Shown here: positions 34,213 to 44,707 of the stretch, piece by piece
How the letters are laid out: every line of letters begins with the position of its first letter
Numbering within the stretch: the stretch's first letter is position 1
NCBI GenBank assembly: GCA_014218235.1
Contig: CM024766.1
Location: 51,301,359-51,365,358, forward strand
DNA: 64,000 nucleotides
DNA from: Colocasia esculenta
Lineage: Eukaryota > Streptophyta > Magnoliopsida > Alismatales > Araceae
Reading direction: 5' to 3'
Notes under the pieces: generated by a model
What the model was told of the DNA's origin: nothing
What the model saw: only the letters and a program-made list of their open reading frames with translations
Database searches by the model: none
Made by a program: the position numbers and the translations under genes

Positions 34213-37200
34213 ATGGTCGCTTCTGGAGTTTCTGGCATCGTCGGGGGCTATGGAGCTGCGTTCCTCACCTCCGAGCAGCAGGAAAGGTTTACAACAGTGA
34301 AGACCAAGTTGTGTGGGAACAAAGCAGTAGACATTGCAGATTTGGAGAAGAATGGAATGCAAAGCATTGTAGCAGCTATGGAAAGAATGAAATGGACGAA
34401 GATGGCAACTCTATTAGAGCTGAGTTATCCAGACCTGGTCAAAGCGTTCTATGTATGTTTGAAGTCTGAAGAGGATGGGTCTTTGACATCCGCTGTCAAG
34501 GGAACCTAGATTAGGATCACATATGATCTATTGGCATCATTGTTTGGTGTTTGTACCACCGGTCATAGTGGAGTACACACTGTCGACATTCAAGCGAAAG
34601 GCTTGGGGATTGACGGTTCTGAGTTCAAATTGAAGGACGGGAAAATAGATATTAATCAGTTGAACTCTTTCAACCACATACTGCATGTTGAACGCTTTCA
34701 ACCGCATACTGCATTTTATAGTTTGTCAGATATTGGTTCCTAGGAGTGCCACCTTTTCTACATGTACCAAGGCGGACTTCGATATGATGTTCTGGGCTAT
34801 CCAGAACCAGAGCATAAACATGGCAGAGGTGATTTTGGAAAGAATGAAGTTTGCATCTGCTCAGGTTTGGGACAAGAAGAGTAAGTTGAATGTGTCCCTT
34901 CCCTATGCCCACTTGTTAACCAAGATTTTCCAGCACTTCGGGATAAATCTAAGTGGGGCAGTCTCAGAGAAGATGGGCCAAGCTATCCGGTCTAGGAATC
35001 TTAAGAAAAGTGGATTCTCTCTTGTTGGTGGTGTGTGGACCAAGACCTCAGCAGTAGAGGGCGAGGCCATTATTGGTGAAGTCCCTGAGGTCCAAGAAGA
35101 GGCAGTAGCAATAGTAGTTCAAGTTGAGCAAGAGATTGCCAGGCCAGAAGTGCCAATGGTCCAAGTGTAGCAGGAAGAAATCAGGGCTGAAACTTCAGTG
35201 GTCCAAGAAGATCAAGCAGTAGCAGCAACAGCTGATCAAGCAAATGCAGAAGAAGTTAGTCTTCAAGAGCCAGTGGTCTCTGAAAGCAGAATTGAGGACA
35301 TTCCTTTAGAGGAAATTGAGCCCGTAAGGAAAATTGTAGAGGATGTGCCTCCTTCATCCCGTATAGCTTCAATTCTTAGGAATGTACTGGACTCCATTCC
35401 CAGCACTCAGGGGGAGCCAGTTATCAGTGGTAATCAAGAAGCTGAAGTTGTAGCACTAGGCCACATTCAAAATGTTGTTATGGAGGATGCTCCTATTGAG
35501 GGGGAGCAGTCAATTGCGAAGGAAGCTGCACCTCAGGGGGAGCACACTGCCATTGTCCCCATTGATGATCTCTTCAAAGAAGGAGTTGTGGAAAGCGCCT
35601 CAGATGAAGAGGCTAATGTTGATAATGTGGAGCCCGTTGCTAGGGCCAATGACAAGGGAAAAGAAATAGCTCCTGAAACTCCCCTCCTTACCAGGAAGCC
35701 ACATAAGAGGCTGAAGAGAAAGCAATTGAAGATCAATCTGAAGCCTTTAATTGATAGAATGGATGAACAAGGGAAGATCTTATGCTCTGTGCAATCTGAT
35801 ATTGCATCTATCTTTATAAGCCAGAGTACTTCAGCTAAGGAGATGGGCATGGTCAGAAATGCAGTTAGATGGGTGAGAAGTGAGCTAATAAGCATTAAGG
35901 AGTCTGTAGCTGCACTTATAGATTTGGTGAGGGCGCAGTCCACAAATGCCCCTCCTGCTCATCCTCCTGCAACACCTGTTAGCAGCTCAGGGCCATCTGG
36001 TCCAAGTCAAGATAATGTTGGGCCTTCAGGGCCATCAATATCATCAGGGCAAATGCCTGAAGAACTAGCAGAGCCATCAGGGCCAAGATCTGTTGAAGAA
36101 GTGGCAGCAGCAGGGTCAGCTGAGACTGTGGAGTCTGGGCCATCAGGGCCAGTTGGGGATGTCCCTGGGTCATCAGGGCCAATGGATTCAGTGGCTGAGC
36201 CTGTCAGAGCAGAAGAGCAACCTAGAGCTCCAGAGCCCCCTGCTCCTTCTCCTCTTCTAACTCCAGCCCCTCCTTCTCCACCATCATGTTCCACAGCACC
36301 ACCAGCACCTCCCACCTTCAAACAACCCATTCCCAGAACCATTTCCTCTCCTACACCCTTTCCTTCCCAGTCCTCCTCATCTCCTATTTCTTCCACTCAC
36401 ATTCCTCCACCTCCTCCTTCTTTTGAGGTTCCTCCAGCCTCCTCTTTAGCTGGGGCTTCCTCTTCTGGTCCTTCCTCCTGTGGACCAACGGATGTTCCTC
36501 CCACTACCACTCACTCCTTCCTTCATCCTCCTACTCCTCCCTCCTTTATCTCTATTATTCCGGAGAGTGCTCAAATTGATGCCCCCTTCCTCAGGGCCAT
36601 CAAAGATGAATTTGAAGAAGCTATCCTTCGTTCAGTCTTGAAGGTTAGTACTCATGTTCATAGGACAAGCTCTTCTAACCCTGTCCCCAAGAAAAGAAGA
36701 CTAACCTCCACTCATTCTGTTTCTTTTGAAACTTGTTATCCACCCCTTTGGTTTTCTCTTACAGTAGTTCATAAAAATAAACCGCTGTATAGAGACTTTC
36801 TTCATAAGGTCACTTTTGCCACTATTATTGGTCTTCCACATCTCAACCTTTCGGATCATCTCATTCTCATTCTTCCTCTCACCTCTCTATCCAAGGCTGA
36901 ATAGTCAAAAATCTTTTCCATGACTGAAGCCAAATCTGAAGAGTAGTGGGCTCGGGGTAACAAGACCTTGTACAATAAATTTCTTCTCGCCAAGTCAGCC
37001 AGGTTCCCTCCCCGGGATCACCCCTTGCCGCTATCTGAGTGGTTCCAGATTCTTCACAAGGACACCTGGGCTCCATTTGTTCAGAAAGAGATAAAAATGA
37101 TCAGACATTTTTAGATGTTCAACAACTATCACTATCTCAATCATCTCCCTGAAGTTCAGCTTGGTCAATTTCGACAAGCTATTCGTGCTCTTGGGTCCAA

Positions 37201-37786
37201 TAATGCTCATACCGACTCCATTCAAGTGGACTTTGCCACTTTGCAGATACCGGATGTAGTGCTCCTCCCTCCTCTTCATTCTCTGATCATGGACTCCGAT
37301 GTTGGCTCCATCATCTTTGAGCATTTTGCCAGAGTCATGGGGAGAATTCATGTGCAAAAAGGACATCTAGTTGCTTTCAATAGATTTTTGTTCAGAGAAT
37401 ACATTCTGGGCCATATCAGTTCAGACGTTCTTGCCCCTCTCTTGTCTGAATGCGAGAGGTTATCTCCAGCAGAATGGGCCAGATTTTACCCTCTGTCAGC
37501 TCAGCAACTTGATGATCTGAATGTCTCTCAAGCCAGAGAACATAAACCCTCTATTTCAGCGGCTGAATTTCTTGACATGAACTCTATTCACCTTGTTCGA
37601 GATCCATTTGCAACATGGGTTGAGAGATACAAGGTTTATGTTGCCATGAGACTTGAACTGAAGCAGAAGCAGCTCTTCTATCCTATTTCAATTGATCAGT
37701 TCCTTCAGCATGCCAGTTTTGGCACCATTAGCCTCCTCAAAATGTCTCTTGGCCAGAATGCATATGGTCCCTTCCTATTCTATTGA
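34213..37786 (+). pseudogene. B2 third ORF (Sirevirus env-like position)
   Basis: Starts MVASGVSGIVGGYGAAF. The N-terminal domain (KTKLCGNKAVDIADLEKNG, SYPDLVKAFY, LNAFNRILHFIVCQILVPRS, SYAHLL-type end) resembles the putative plant transposon protein domain. Then comes an acidic/glutamine region, a Ser-Gly-Pro repeat region (SGPSGP around 35990-36190), a proline/serine-rich stretch and a conserved C-terminal domain (FPPLWFS-type, VDFATLQIPDV, FARVMGR, LSECERLSPAEW). TAG stops at 34507, 35168, 36902, 36944 and 37112, and a 28-bp tandem duplication at 34660-34715, break it. The reading is lost at TGA 37784 because of a small deletion. No signal peptide or convincing membrane span is visible, so an envelope role is doubtful. 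Confidence 0.82.
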
Positions 37787-37983
37787 GTTTGGGGCCTTTC
37801 AAGCTCACTTTGAAGAGCAGGAACGCTAGGCTTGGCCAATTATAACCCGCCATGTCTCTCTTTTGTCTCCTACTTACTATCTCCCTGTACCCCCTCAAGA
37901 TTAATGCAAATTCTCTTCTTTGCTCTCTTATTTCTCTTTTCTCTCTTTCTTTGTCTCATTATGGTCTCTTTTTGCTTAATGAC

Positions 37984-38000
37984 AAAAAGGAGGAGAAAAA
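37984..38000 (+). promoter_or_regulatory. B2 upstream polypurine tract copy
   Basis: AAAAAGGAGGAGAAAAA is preceded by a long T/C tract and TTAATGAC. D has the same arrangement (55854). It is about 110 bp upstream of the tract that borders the LTR. Confidence 0.7.
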
Positions 38001-38097
38001 TCTGTGTTTCTGAAATACATTTCTAACTTCATTTCAGAAAATTCACTTAGATTTATTTAAAATCATCTATGCTTTTGTGTTATTTTTTGTCATCACT

Positions 38098-38110
38098 AAA
38101 AAGGGGGAGA
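38098..38110 (+). promoter_or_regulatory. B2 polypurine tract
   Basis: AAAAAGGGGGAGA directly precedes the LTR start (TGATGATCAG at 38112). Confidence 0.93.
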
Positions 38111-38111
38111 T

Positions 38112-40508
38112 TGATGATCAGTTCATCCCCATATAATTTTATGAGTTATATATCTATTTTGGTGATTAACAAAACTTCAATAAAGTGTCATCTAACAAAT
38201 TTTCATGAAGCTTAGGCACAAGAAGTAAATCAGGCGAAATCAAGAAAATATGTAAGTATCTTACTTTCTAGCTTTTAAAAATTATAGAGCAGGAAATTTC
38301 TCTAAGTACACATCGACTCTTTATATGCTACAACGATTTCATTAGAATCATATTGATTTCATAAGGATTTGTAGTGTCATACCGATTCCGGTCTTATAAC
38401 GATTTCCTTACTTCTATCGATTTAATTTTCATAAGGATTTGATAAGTGGGCATATCAATTTTGACCTCACAACGATTTGCTTAGTGGGCGTAACGATTTC
38501 GACCTCACAACGATTCGCTTAGTGGGCGTAACGATTTCGACCTCACAACGATTCACTTAGTGGGTGTAATGATTTCGATCTCACAACGATTCGCTTAGTG
38601 GGCATATCGATTTCGACCTCATAATGATTCGCTTAGTAGGCATAACGATTTCAACTTCACATCGATTTGATAAGTGAGAACAACGATTTGCTCTCACAAC
38701 GATTCGGTTTCTCATAACGATTTGAAAAGTGAGAACAACTATTTTCTCTTACAATGATTTGATAAGTGAGAACAACGATTTGCTCTCACAACTATTTGAT
38801 AAGTGAGAACAACAATTTGCTCTCACACGATTCGGTTTCTCATAAAGATTTGAAAAGTGAGAACAACGATTTGCTCTCACAACGATTTGATAAGTGAGAA
38901 CACCGATTTGCTCTCACAACGATTCAGTTTCTACAATGATTTGATAAGTGAGAACAACAATTTGGTTTTTATAACGATTCGATAGGTTCCACATCGATTT
39001 GGTCTTCATAACGATTCGACAAGTTACAACAACGACTTGGTCATTATAACGACTCGATAAGTTACACAACGATTTGCTTGCTGTAACGATTCGATAAGTC
39101 ACAACAACGACTTGGTCTGTGTAACGATTTGATAAAACAAAACATCGATTTGATCACTACATCGACTCGATAAGTGAGACAACGATTTGGTTATAACGAC
39201 TTGTTTATAACGATTTGCTTATACTCTCATAACGATTTGTCTCTACAACGATTTGGTTTTGATTGTTTAACGATTTATGTTCGCATCGATTTACTTATAC
39301 ACGTGCAATAATTTTCATAAACAACGACTCATTCACATCGATTTCATAAGTTGTACTTACAACGATTTCATGAGCTATAATGACTTGTATTTAAACATAT
39401 TTCAAATATTTTGAATGTCAAGGTCTTCCCTCACTTTTCTCCGATATCCATGCATTTATTATGACTGAACATTTCACTGCATAATGCATGCTCATATATC
39501 TTCTATTCCCATGCTTATATTGGAAACATCTTTTTAGAAAGCAGAATGGCATTTCTATTTTGATGTATATTCGTCCTAACGTTGACTGAAAACAAGAGAC
39601 AGCTTAGCTGTCTATCATTCAACATTTATTGTGTGCAGGTCTCTGACAGCACAACCATTTACAACGTTGGACAAAATGAAAGATAAAGGATATCGAGAAG
39701 GATCTTCTCTTTGCATGCATGGAACGTAAAGGACCATTGACTGGAAGCTCTACAATACCATGCAGTCTAACGTATACCAGAGCATAGAGACAACGGACAT
39801 ATCAATGGCTACTTCCTAAAGAGAAGATATATATTCAAGTCTGAAGACTCTAAACATATAACTTTTGCAAGAGAGCAATCTTTCACACAAGAAGAGTCTG
39901 AATAGAAGAGAGATTTTCATTCCAACTTTTGTGTAGTTCTCGCTCTCATCATTCCTGCTCAATTCCTTGGAGAGCACCTTTGAGTTCTGAGAGTTTCTTT
40001 CATTGTAGATCTCTTACTCTCAGTCTCTGCCTCAGATCTGGATTTATTGTAAACCAGGTCTAGGGGCACTTCGCCTGTCTTTCACACTTTGTTGTGTTGT
40101 TCCTCTTCTGGGTTGAAGAGAAGACCTGTGGTTGATAGGTGTTTGCGTTCCCTTCGTATAGAAGGAAGACCTGAGGTTCAGGGTGTATTGTAACTCTTCC
40201 AGTTGAGAAGAGAAGGCCAGTTGTGGCTAGATGTGTAAGTGTCCTTGAGGGGGACTGTACCCTTGGGTAGTGATATCCTGAGTTGTTACTCAGGGACTGA
40301 ACGTAGGACTCCTGTGGAGAGGAGGTCCGAACCAAGATAGAAATCCTTGTGCAGTGTGTTTGCTTTCAGTGTGTTTTTTATTGTTTCTACGACTAACACT
40401 AAATGCCAATCGCAGTGTATTGTTTAAACCTTTTTGTTGACAAGTTTAGATAATCGAATTTTAAAGAATCCCATTCACCCCCCCTCTGGGCTTGCTAGCT
40501 GGGCAACA
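38112..40508 (+). repeat. B2 3' LTR
   Basis: TGATGATCAGTTCATCCCC...GGGCAACA, 2397 bp, the longest of the four related LTRs because of its large repeat array. The TATA candidate is TATATATT at 39828-39835. Its start is closer to element A (AAACT..AATAAAGT landmark) than to B1. Confidence 0.92.
38325..39375 (+). repeat. AACGATT-core tandem array in B2 LTR
   Basis: At least two unit types occur in series. The first is a 38-bp unit with cores followed by TTCGACCTCAC and TCGCTTAGTGGGCGT. The second is a 37-bp unit with cores followed by TTGCTCTCAC and TTGATAAGTGAGAAC. The second type is shared with element A. Spacing of cores alternates 16-17 and 21 bp. Confidence 0.9.
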
Positions 40509-43500
40509 CTTGTTTCTCAATTGGCGCAGTTCTCGATCCACAATATCAATTGGTCTTTCCTGATAAGTTCCATCTTTGTTGAATTCCAGAAGTTCATAGT
40601 CTATGACGTGATAGGGATCACGTACACATTTCTTCAACATAGATATGTAGAACACGTTGTGTACTCCGTCAAGTTGTGGTGGCAATGCCATACGGTATGC
40701 AACTTCACCTACTCTTTCGAGAATTTCGAAAGGTCCGACGAATCTTGGTGACAGTTTGCCTTTGATTCCAAACCTTCTAATCCCACGGCCTGGAGACACT
40801 TTCAAGAACACATGATCACCAACCTGAAACTCCAGGTCTCTCCTTCTGTTGTCTGCATATGCTTTCTGCCTTTGTTGTGCTACTGCCATTCTTTCTATGA
40901 TAAGCTTTACCTTCTTTGTAGTTTCCCTTATCATCTTTGGTCCTAACAATTTTCTTTCACCAACTTCATACCAGCAGATTAGAGACCGACAACTCCTAGC
41001 ATAAAGTGCTTCAAATGGTGCCATTTGGATGTTGGCCTGATAACTGTTATTATAGGTGAACTCCACAAGGGGTAGGTGTTCATGCCAACTACCTCTAAAG
41101 TCTAGAACACAGGCTTTAAGCATATCTTCGATCACCTGGTTTGTTCTCTCCGTCTGACCATCGGTTTGCGGATAGAAAGCCATACTGAAATTCAGTTTAG
41201 ACCCCAAGGAATAGTGTAGTCCTTTCTAAAAATGGGATGTAAACCTAGGGTCATGATAAACACTGGTACCCATGTAACCTAACAATTTCCTTCACATATA
41301 AAATAGCCAGAACATCGACATTCCACTTGTTCTTAACTGGTAAAAAGTGAGTAGACTTGGTTAAGCGGTTGATGATTACCCATATATCGCCAAATCCACT
41401 TTTCGACTTTAGAAATCCAAAGATAAAGTCCATTCCTACTCCTTCCCATTTCCATGCAGGAATTTCTAGGGGGTTGAGTTTACCTATAGGCCGCAAGTGC
41501 TCTGCTTTGATTTTCTGGCAAGTTAAGCATCTGACGACATATTCTGCCACTTCCCTCTTCATATTTGGCCACTAGAAACTCCTCTTCAGGTCCTGATACA
41601 TCTTAGTAGCTCCAGGGTGAATGGTATACCTGGTTTTGTGATCTTCATCCATGATTGCTTTCCTGGTGTTCGCATGGTCTGGTACACAAACTCGGCCATA
41701 GAACAACAATCTGCCATCTTCAGTTAAGGAAAAATCTGGCCTCTAGTCCAGATTAACCTTAATCTCCACGAGCATGGGGTCATTATCTTGAAGTGATATG
41801 ATGTCTTCAAGTAACGTAGGTTGAGCTCTAACACTAGCAACCAGACATCCCTTTTTCTTCGTGTCTGCATCTATGTCCAGCTTGGCAAAGTCTTCTAATC
41901 ATCTCCATTCTCCCACCATGAGACTTGACAAGGTAGCCATTGTCTTCCTAGTAAGAGCATCTGCCACAACATTTGCTTTTCCTTGGTGATATTGGATAGT
42001 GAAATCGAAGTCCTTGAGATAATCCAACCACCTTTGCTGTCTCATATTCAACTCTTGCTGAGCAAATAAGTACTTCAAACTCTTATGGTGTGAAAATACA
42101 GTGAACTTCTCACCATATAGATAGTGACACCATATCTTCAAAGCGAAGACTACAGCAGCTAGCTCCAGATTGTGCACAGGGTAGTTATCTTCATGCTTCT
42201 TCAACTGCCTGGAGGCGTAGCATATCACCTTCCCGTTTTGCATCAGTACACAGCCTAGGCCAATCCCGGATGCATCCGTGTATACTTCAAAACTTTCTCC
42301 CGCAACAGGTAATGTCAGCACAGTCGTAGAGGTTAAGTGCTCTTTTAATGACAGGAAACTATCTTCACATTGGGCAATCCATATGAAGGGATTCTCCTTC
42401 TTGGTAAGGCTGGTCAGTGGTACAGCTATCTTTGAGAAGTCATTGATAAAGTGGCGATAATAGGTAGCTAAACCCAGAAAGCTTCTAATCTCTGACACAA
42501 TTGTCGGCCTCGCGCAATTCTTAACAGCTTCCACCTTGGATGGATCTACAAAGATTCCCGCCTTGGATATAATATGGCCAAGGAAAGACACCTCATCTAA
42601 CCATAATTCACACTTTCTAAGTTTTGCATAGAGCTGATGGTCTCTAAGCACTTGCAGAGCAATCTTCAAGTGTTCTCCGTTCTCTCCCTTAGACTTGGAG
42701 TAAATAAGAATATCATCAATAAATACCACTACAAACTGGTCTAGGTATGGCCTATAGATATTGTTCATGAGTTCATAAAGGCCGATGGGGCATTTGTTAA
42801 GCCAAAAGGCATAACCACGAACTCATAGTGACCATATCTACTCCTGAATACAGACTTGTGAATATCTTCTTCTTTAATTCTCAACTGATGATAGCCCGAT
42901 CTGAGGTCGATCTTGGAGAAGTACTGTGCACTAGAGATCTGATCGAACAACTCATCGATGCGTGGCAGTGGATATTTGTTCTTTATCGTCAACTGGTTAA
43001 ACTGACGGTAGTCAATGCAGAGCCTCATTGTCCCGTCCTTCTTCTTGACGAACAGTACAGGCTCTCCCTAAGGGGATGTGCTGGGGCTGATGAACCCTTG
43101 ATCTAACAACTCCTAGATTTGTCTTTTCGACTCCTGCAATTCAATAGGGGACATGCGATACAGAGCTTTGGAAACAGGAGCTGTCCCAGGGAGTAGCTCA
43201 ATGGTGAAATTTACCCCCCTTTCGGGTGGTATTCCAGGTAAGTCTTTGGAAAAACATCGGGATAGTCTCTAGCTATGGGAATGTCTTCTAGAGTGGGTTT
43301 CTTCTTTTCAGTTGCCAAGACTAAAACTAGGAATGCATCACAACCATGGTTGATCAACTTAGAAGCCTTGAGGGATGATATCATGATAGGGTGTTTATGA
43401 TAGCGGGTGCCAAGTAGTAAAAGGGTTGGAAGGTTTGGTCTTTTGAAAGTGACCCTCCTATGGCGACAATTCACATCGGCATCATATTTGATTAACCAAT

Positions 43501-43745
43501 CGACACCCAGTATGGCATCATAGCCTTTCATGTCTAGGCAGATGAGATTGGCGGGGAGATTGTGCCCTCCTATCATGGTTTCACAATTTGGTAGGTGGTG
43601 TGTGAGCTTAGATTCTGAGCCAAGGGGAGAAGCTACGGTGATCTTGGGGTTCATGGGGACTGGTTTAACAGGTAGGGTCGCAACAAACGTGGTGAAAATG
43701 AAGGAATATGCAGCTCCAGTATCAATAAGAACAAAAGCAGGTTAG
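40509..43745 (-). pseudogene. pol: Element H pol: protease, RT, RNase H, integrase
   Basis: Protease FVLIDTGAAYSF lies near 43735, with the ILGVDW motif near 43500. RT has [22 protein letters not shown] and [12 protein letters not shown]. RNase H has [15 protein letters not shown] and VADALTRK, but reads SHHKSL where TDHKSL is expected, so one catalytic Asp is lost. The integrase zinc region is CLTCQKIKAEH, then MDFIFGF, HPQTDGQTERT-type (YPQTDGQTERT) and a tail ending RELRQLRNK. Breaks seen: TAA 43742, frameshift near 43210, TAG codons around 43070-43110, frameshift near 42768, TGA at 41899, TAGs near 41745 and 41570, and a frameshift near 41255. Confidence 0.9.
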
Positions 43746-44707
43746 GAGTGAATAAGGATGGTACCTTCCACCATACCCCCTTCCTTGGGTAGGTCATCTA
43801 CTACAACAACATTAAGGCATCCCTGACACCGGAGTACATTCTGGGCCTTTCTTGGCTGGTCCTTCAACATTGGACAATCAGGTATACGGTGGTCTCTACC
43901 ACCACATCTAAGACACGCTCCGAGCCTCTTCCAGCATTCTTCTACTTGGTCCCCTAGTTTGTCACAGAATTTGCAGTTCTCCGCCAACTGCCTTCCCTCC
44001 ACTTTGACTCTCTTGTCCATAGTGTAGTCTCTTCCCATATTTGGCCTCTTGTTGTTGCTGTTTCAGAAAGTTTTCGCTGTATTAGCTGCTCCCTTCCTGA
44101 CGAAGACCGGCTTTGCAGTTTCCTTTCCCTTCATACCTTCTAATTTGGCCATGGTGTCTTCCACCATCTGGGCTCTCTGGACCATCTCGATGTAGGTTTG
44201 GATGTTATGAGGTCCGAGCTTTTCAATGAACATGGGCCTAATCTCAGCCATGAACCTATTTGCCTTAAGCCTTTTAGTGCCCACCAGGTGTGGGGCATAG
44301 ATAGCCAGACATGCAAACTAAGCCTCATACTCAGCCACAGACATACTCTTCTATTTTAGTGCGGCAAATTCCGTAGCCTTCTTTTCTTTCACCCTTTCTA
44401 AGAAGTATTTTCCCCAGAATATTTCTTGGAATCCTGCCCATTTTAGTTCTGCCAAGTTGGGTAGGTAAGCCGATGTGGCCTTCCACCATGCCCGAGCATC
44501 CTTGCTAAATTGAAAAATAGCAAGTATTACCCTCTCCCGTTTAGTGCACTTCAAGACTTGAAAGATTCGTTCCATCTCTTCTTGCCAGTTTTCAGCTTCA
44601 TCCGGGTCAGTAGATGCGAAGAAGCAAGGAGGATTCATACTCCTGAAGTTGCGGTGAAGATCACCAGCTCCATTCCTAGTAGCTACAGCCTGATTTCCAG
44701 CCTGCAC
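43745..44707 (-). pseudogene. gag: Element H gag, 5' end missing
   Basis: Reads from QAGNQAVATRNGAGDLHRNF through DEAENWQEEMERIFQVLKC, KDARAWWKATSAY, HNIQTYIEMVQRAQMVEDTMAKLEG, knuckles CKFCDKLGDQVEEC (the usual His is Asp, so this knuckle is impaired) and CLRCGGRDHRIPDC, then GGMVEGTILIHS leading into protease. In-frame stops: TAG 44351-44353 after FAALK (the same site as in F), TAG 44318-44320 (CAG in F) and TGA 44063-44065. The 5' end was separated by the insertion of D. Confidence 0.9.

Larger units (their letters stand above)
32456..40508 (+). mobile_element. Element B2: Sirevirus-type copia, 3' half
   Basis: Contains the end of RT, RNase H, the third ORF, two polypurine tracts and a 3' LTR. 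It ends at 40508 against integrase sequence of gypsy element H (next bases CTTGT, its expected target duplication). The left flank of B1 is GAATC inside element C gag, so B1 and B2 do not share a target site. Confidence 0.85.
40509..44707 (-). mobile_element. Element H: Ty3/gypsy internal fragment between B2 and D
   Basis: Minus-strand gypsy internal region from mid-gag (44707) to the end of integrase (40509). No LTR is seen. The right side is cut by the 5' LTR of D inside gag (GTGCAGGCTGG, against GTTCAGGCTGG in F gag), the left side by the end of the B2 LTR inside the chromodomain-like tail (RELRQLRNK). H is therefore the older target of both Sireviruses. Its gag is closely similar to that of F. 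Confidence 0.88.

Noticed and set aside
36007..36396. Glycine-rich antisense frame of 129 codons
   Set aside because: Complement of the SGP and proline-rich region of ORF3; low-complexity shadow.
37832..38026. Hydrophobic segment followed by KRRRK, resembling a membrane anchor for ORF3
   Set aside because: It lies after the conserved ORF3 end (PVPPQ and stop). In B2 it is in a different frame from the one homologous to D. It is a by-product of a T/C-rich tract before the polypurine tract.
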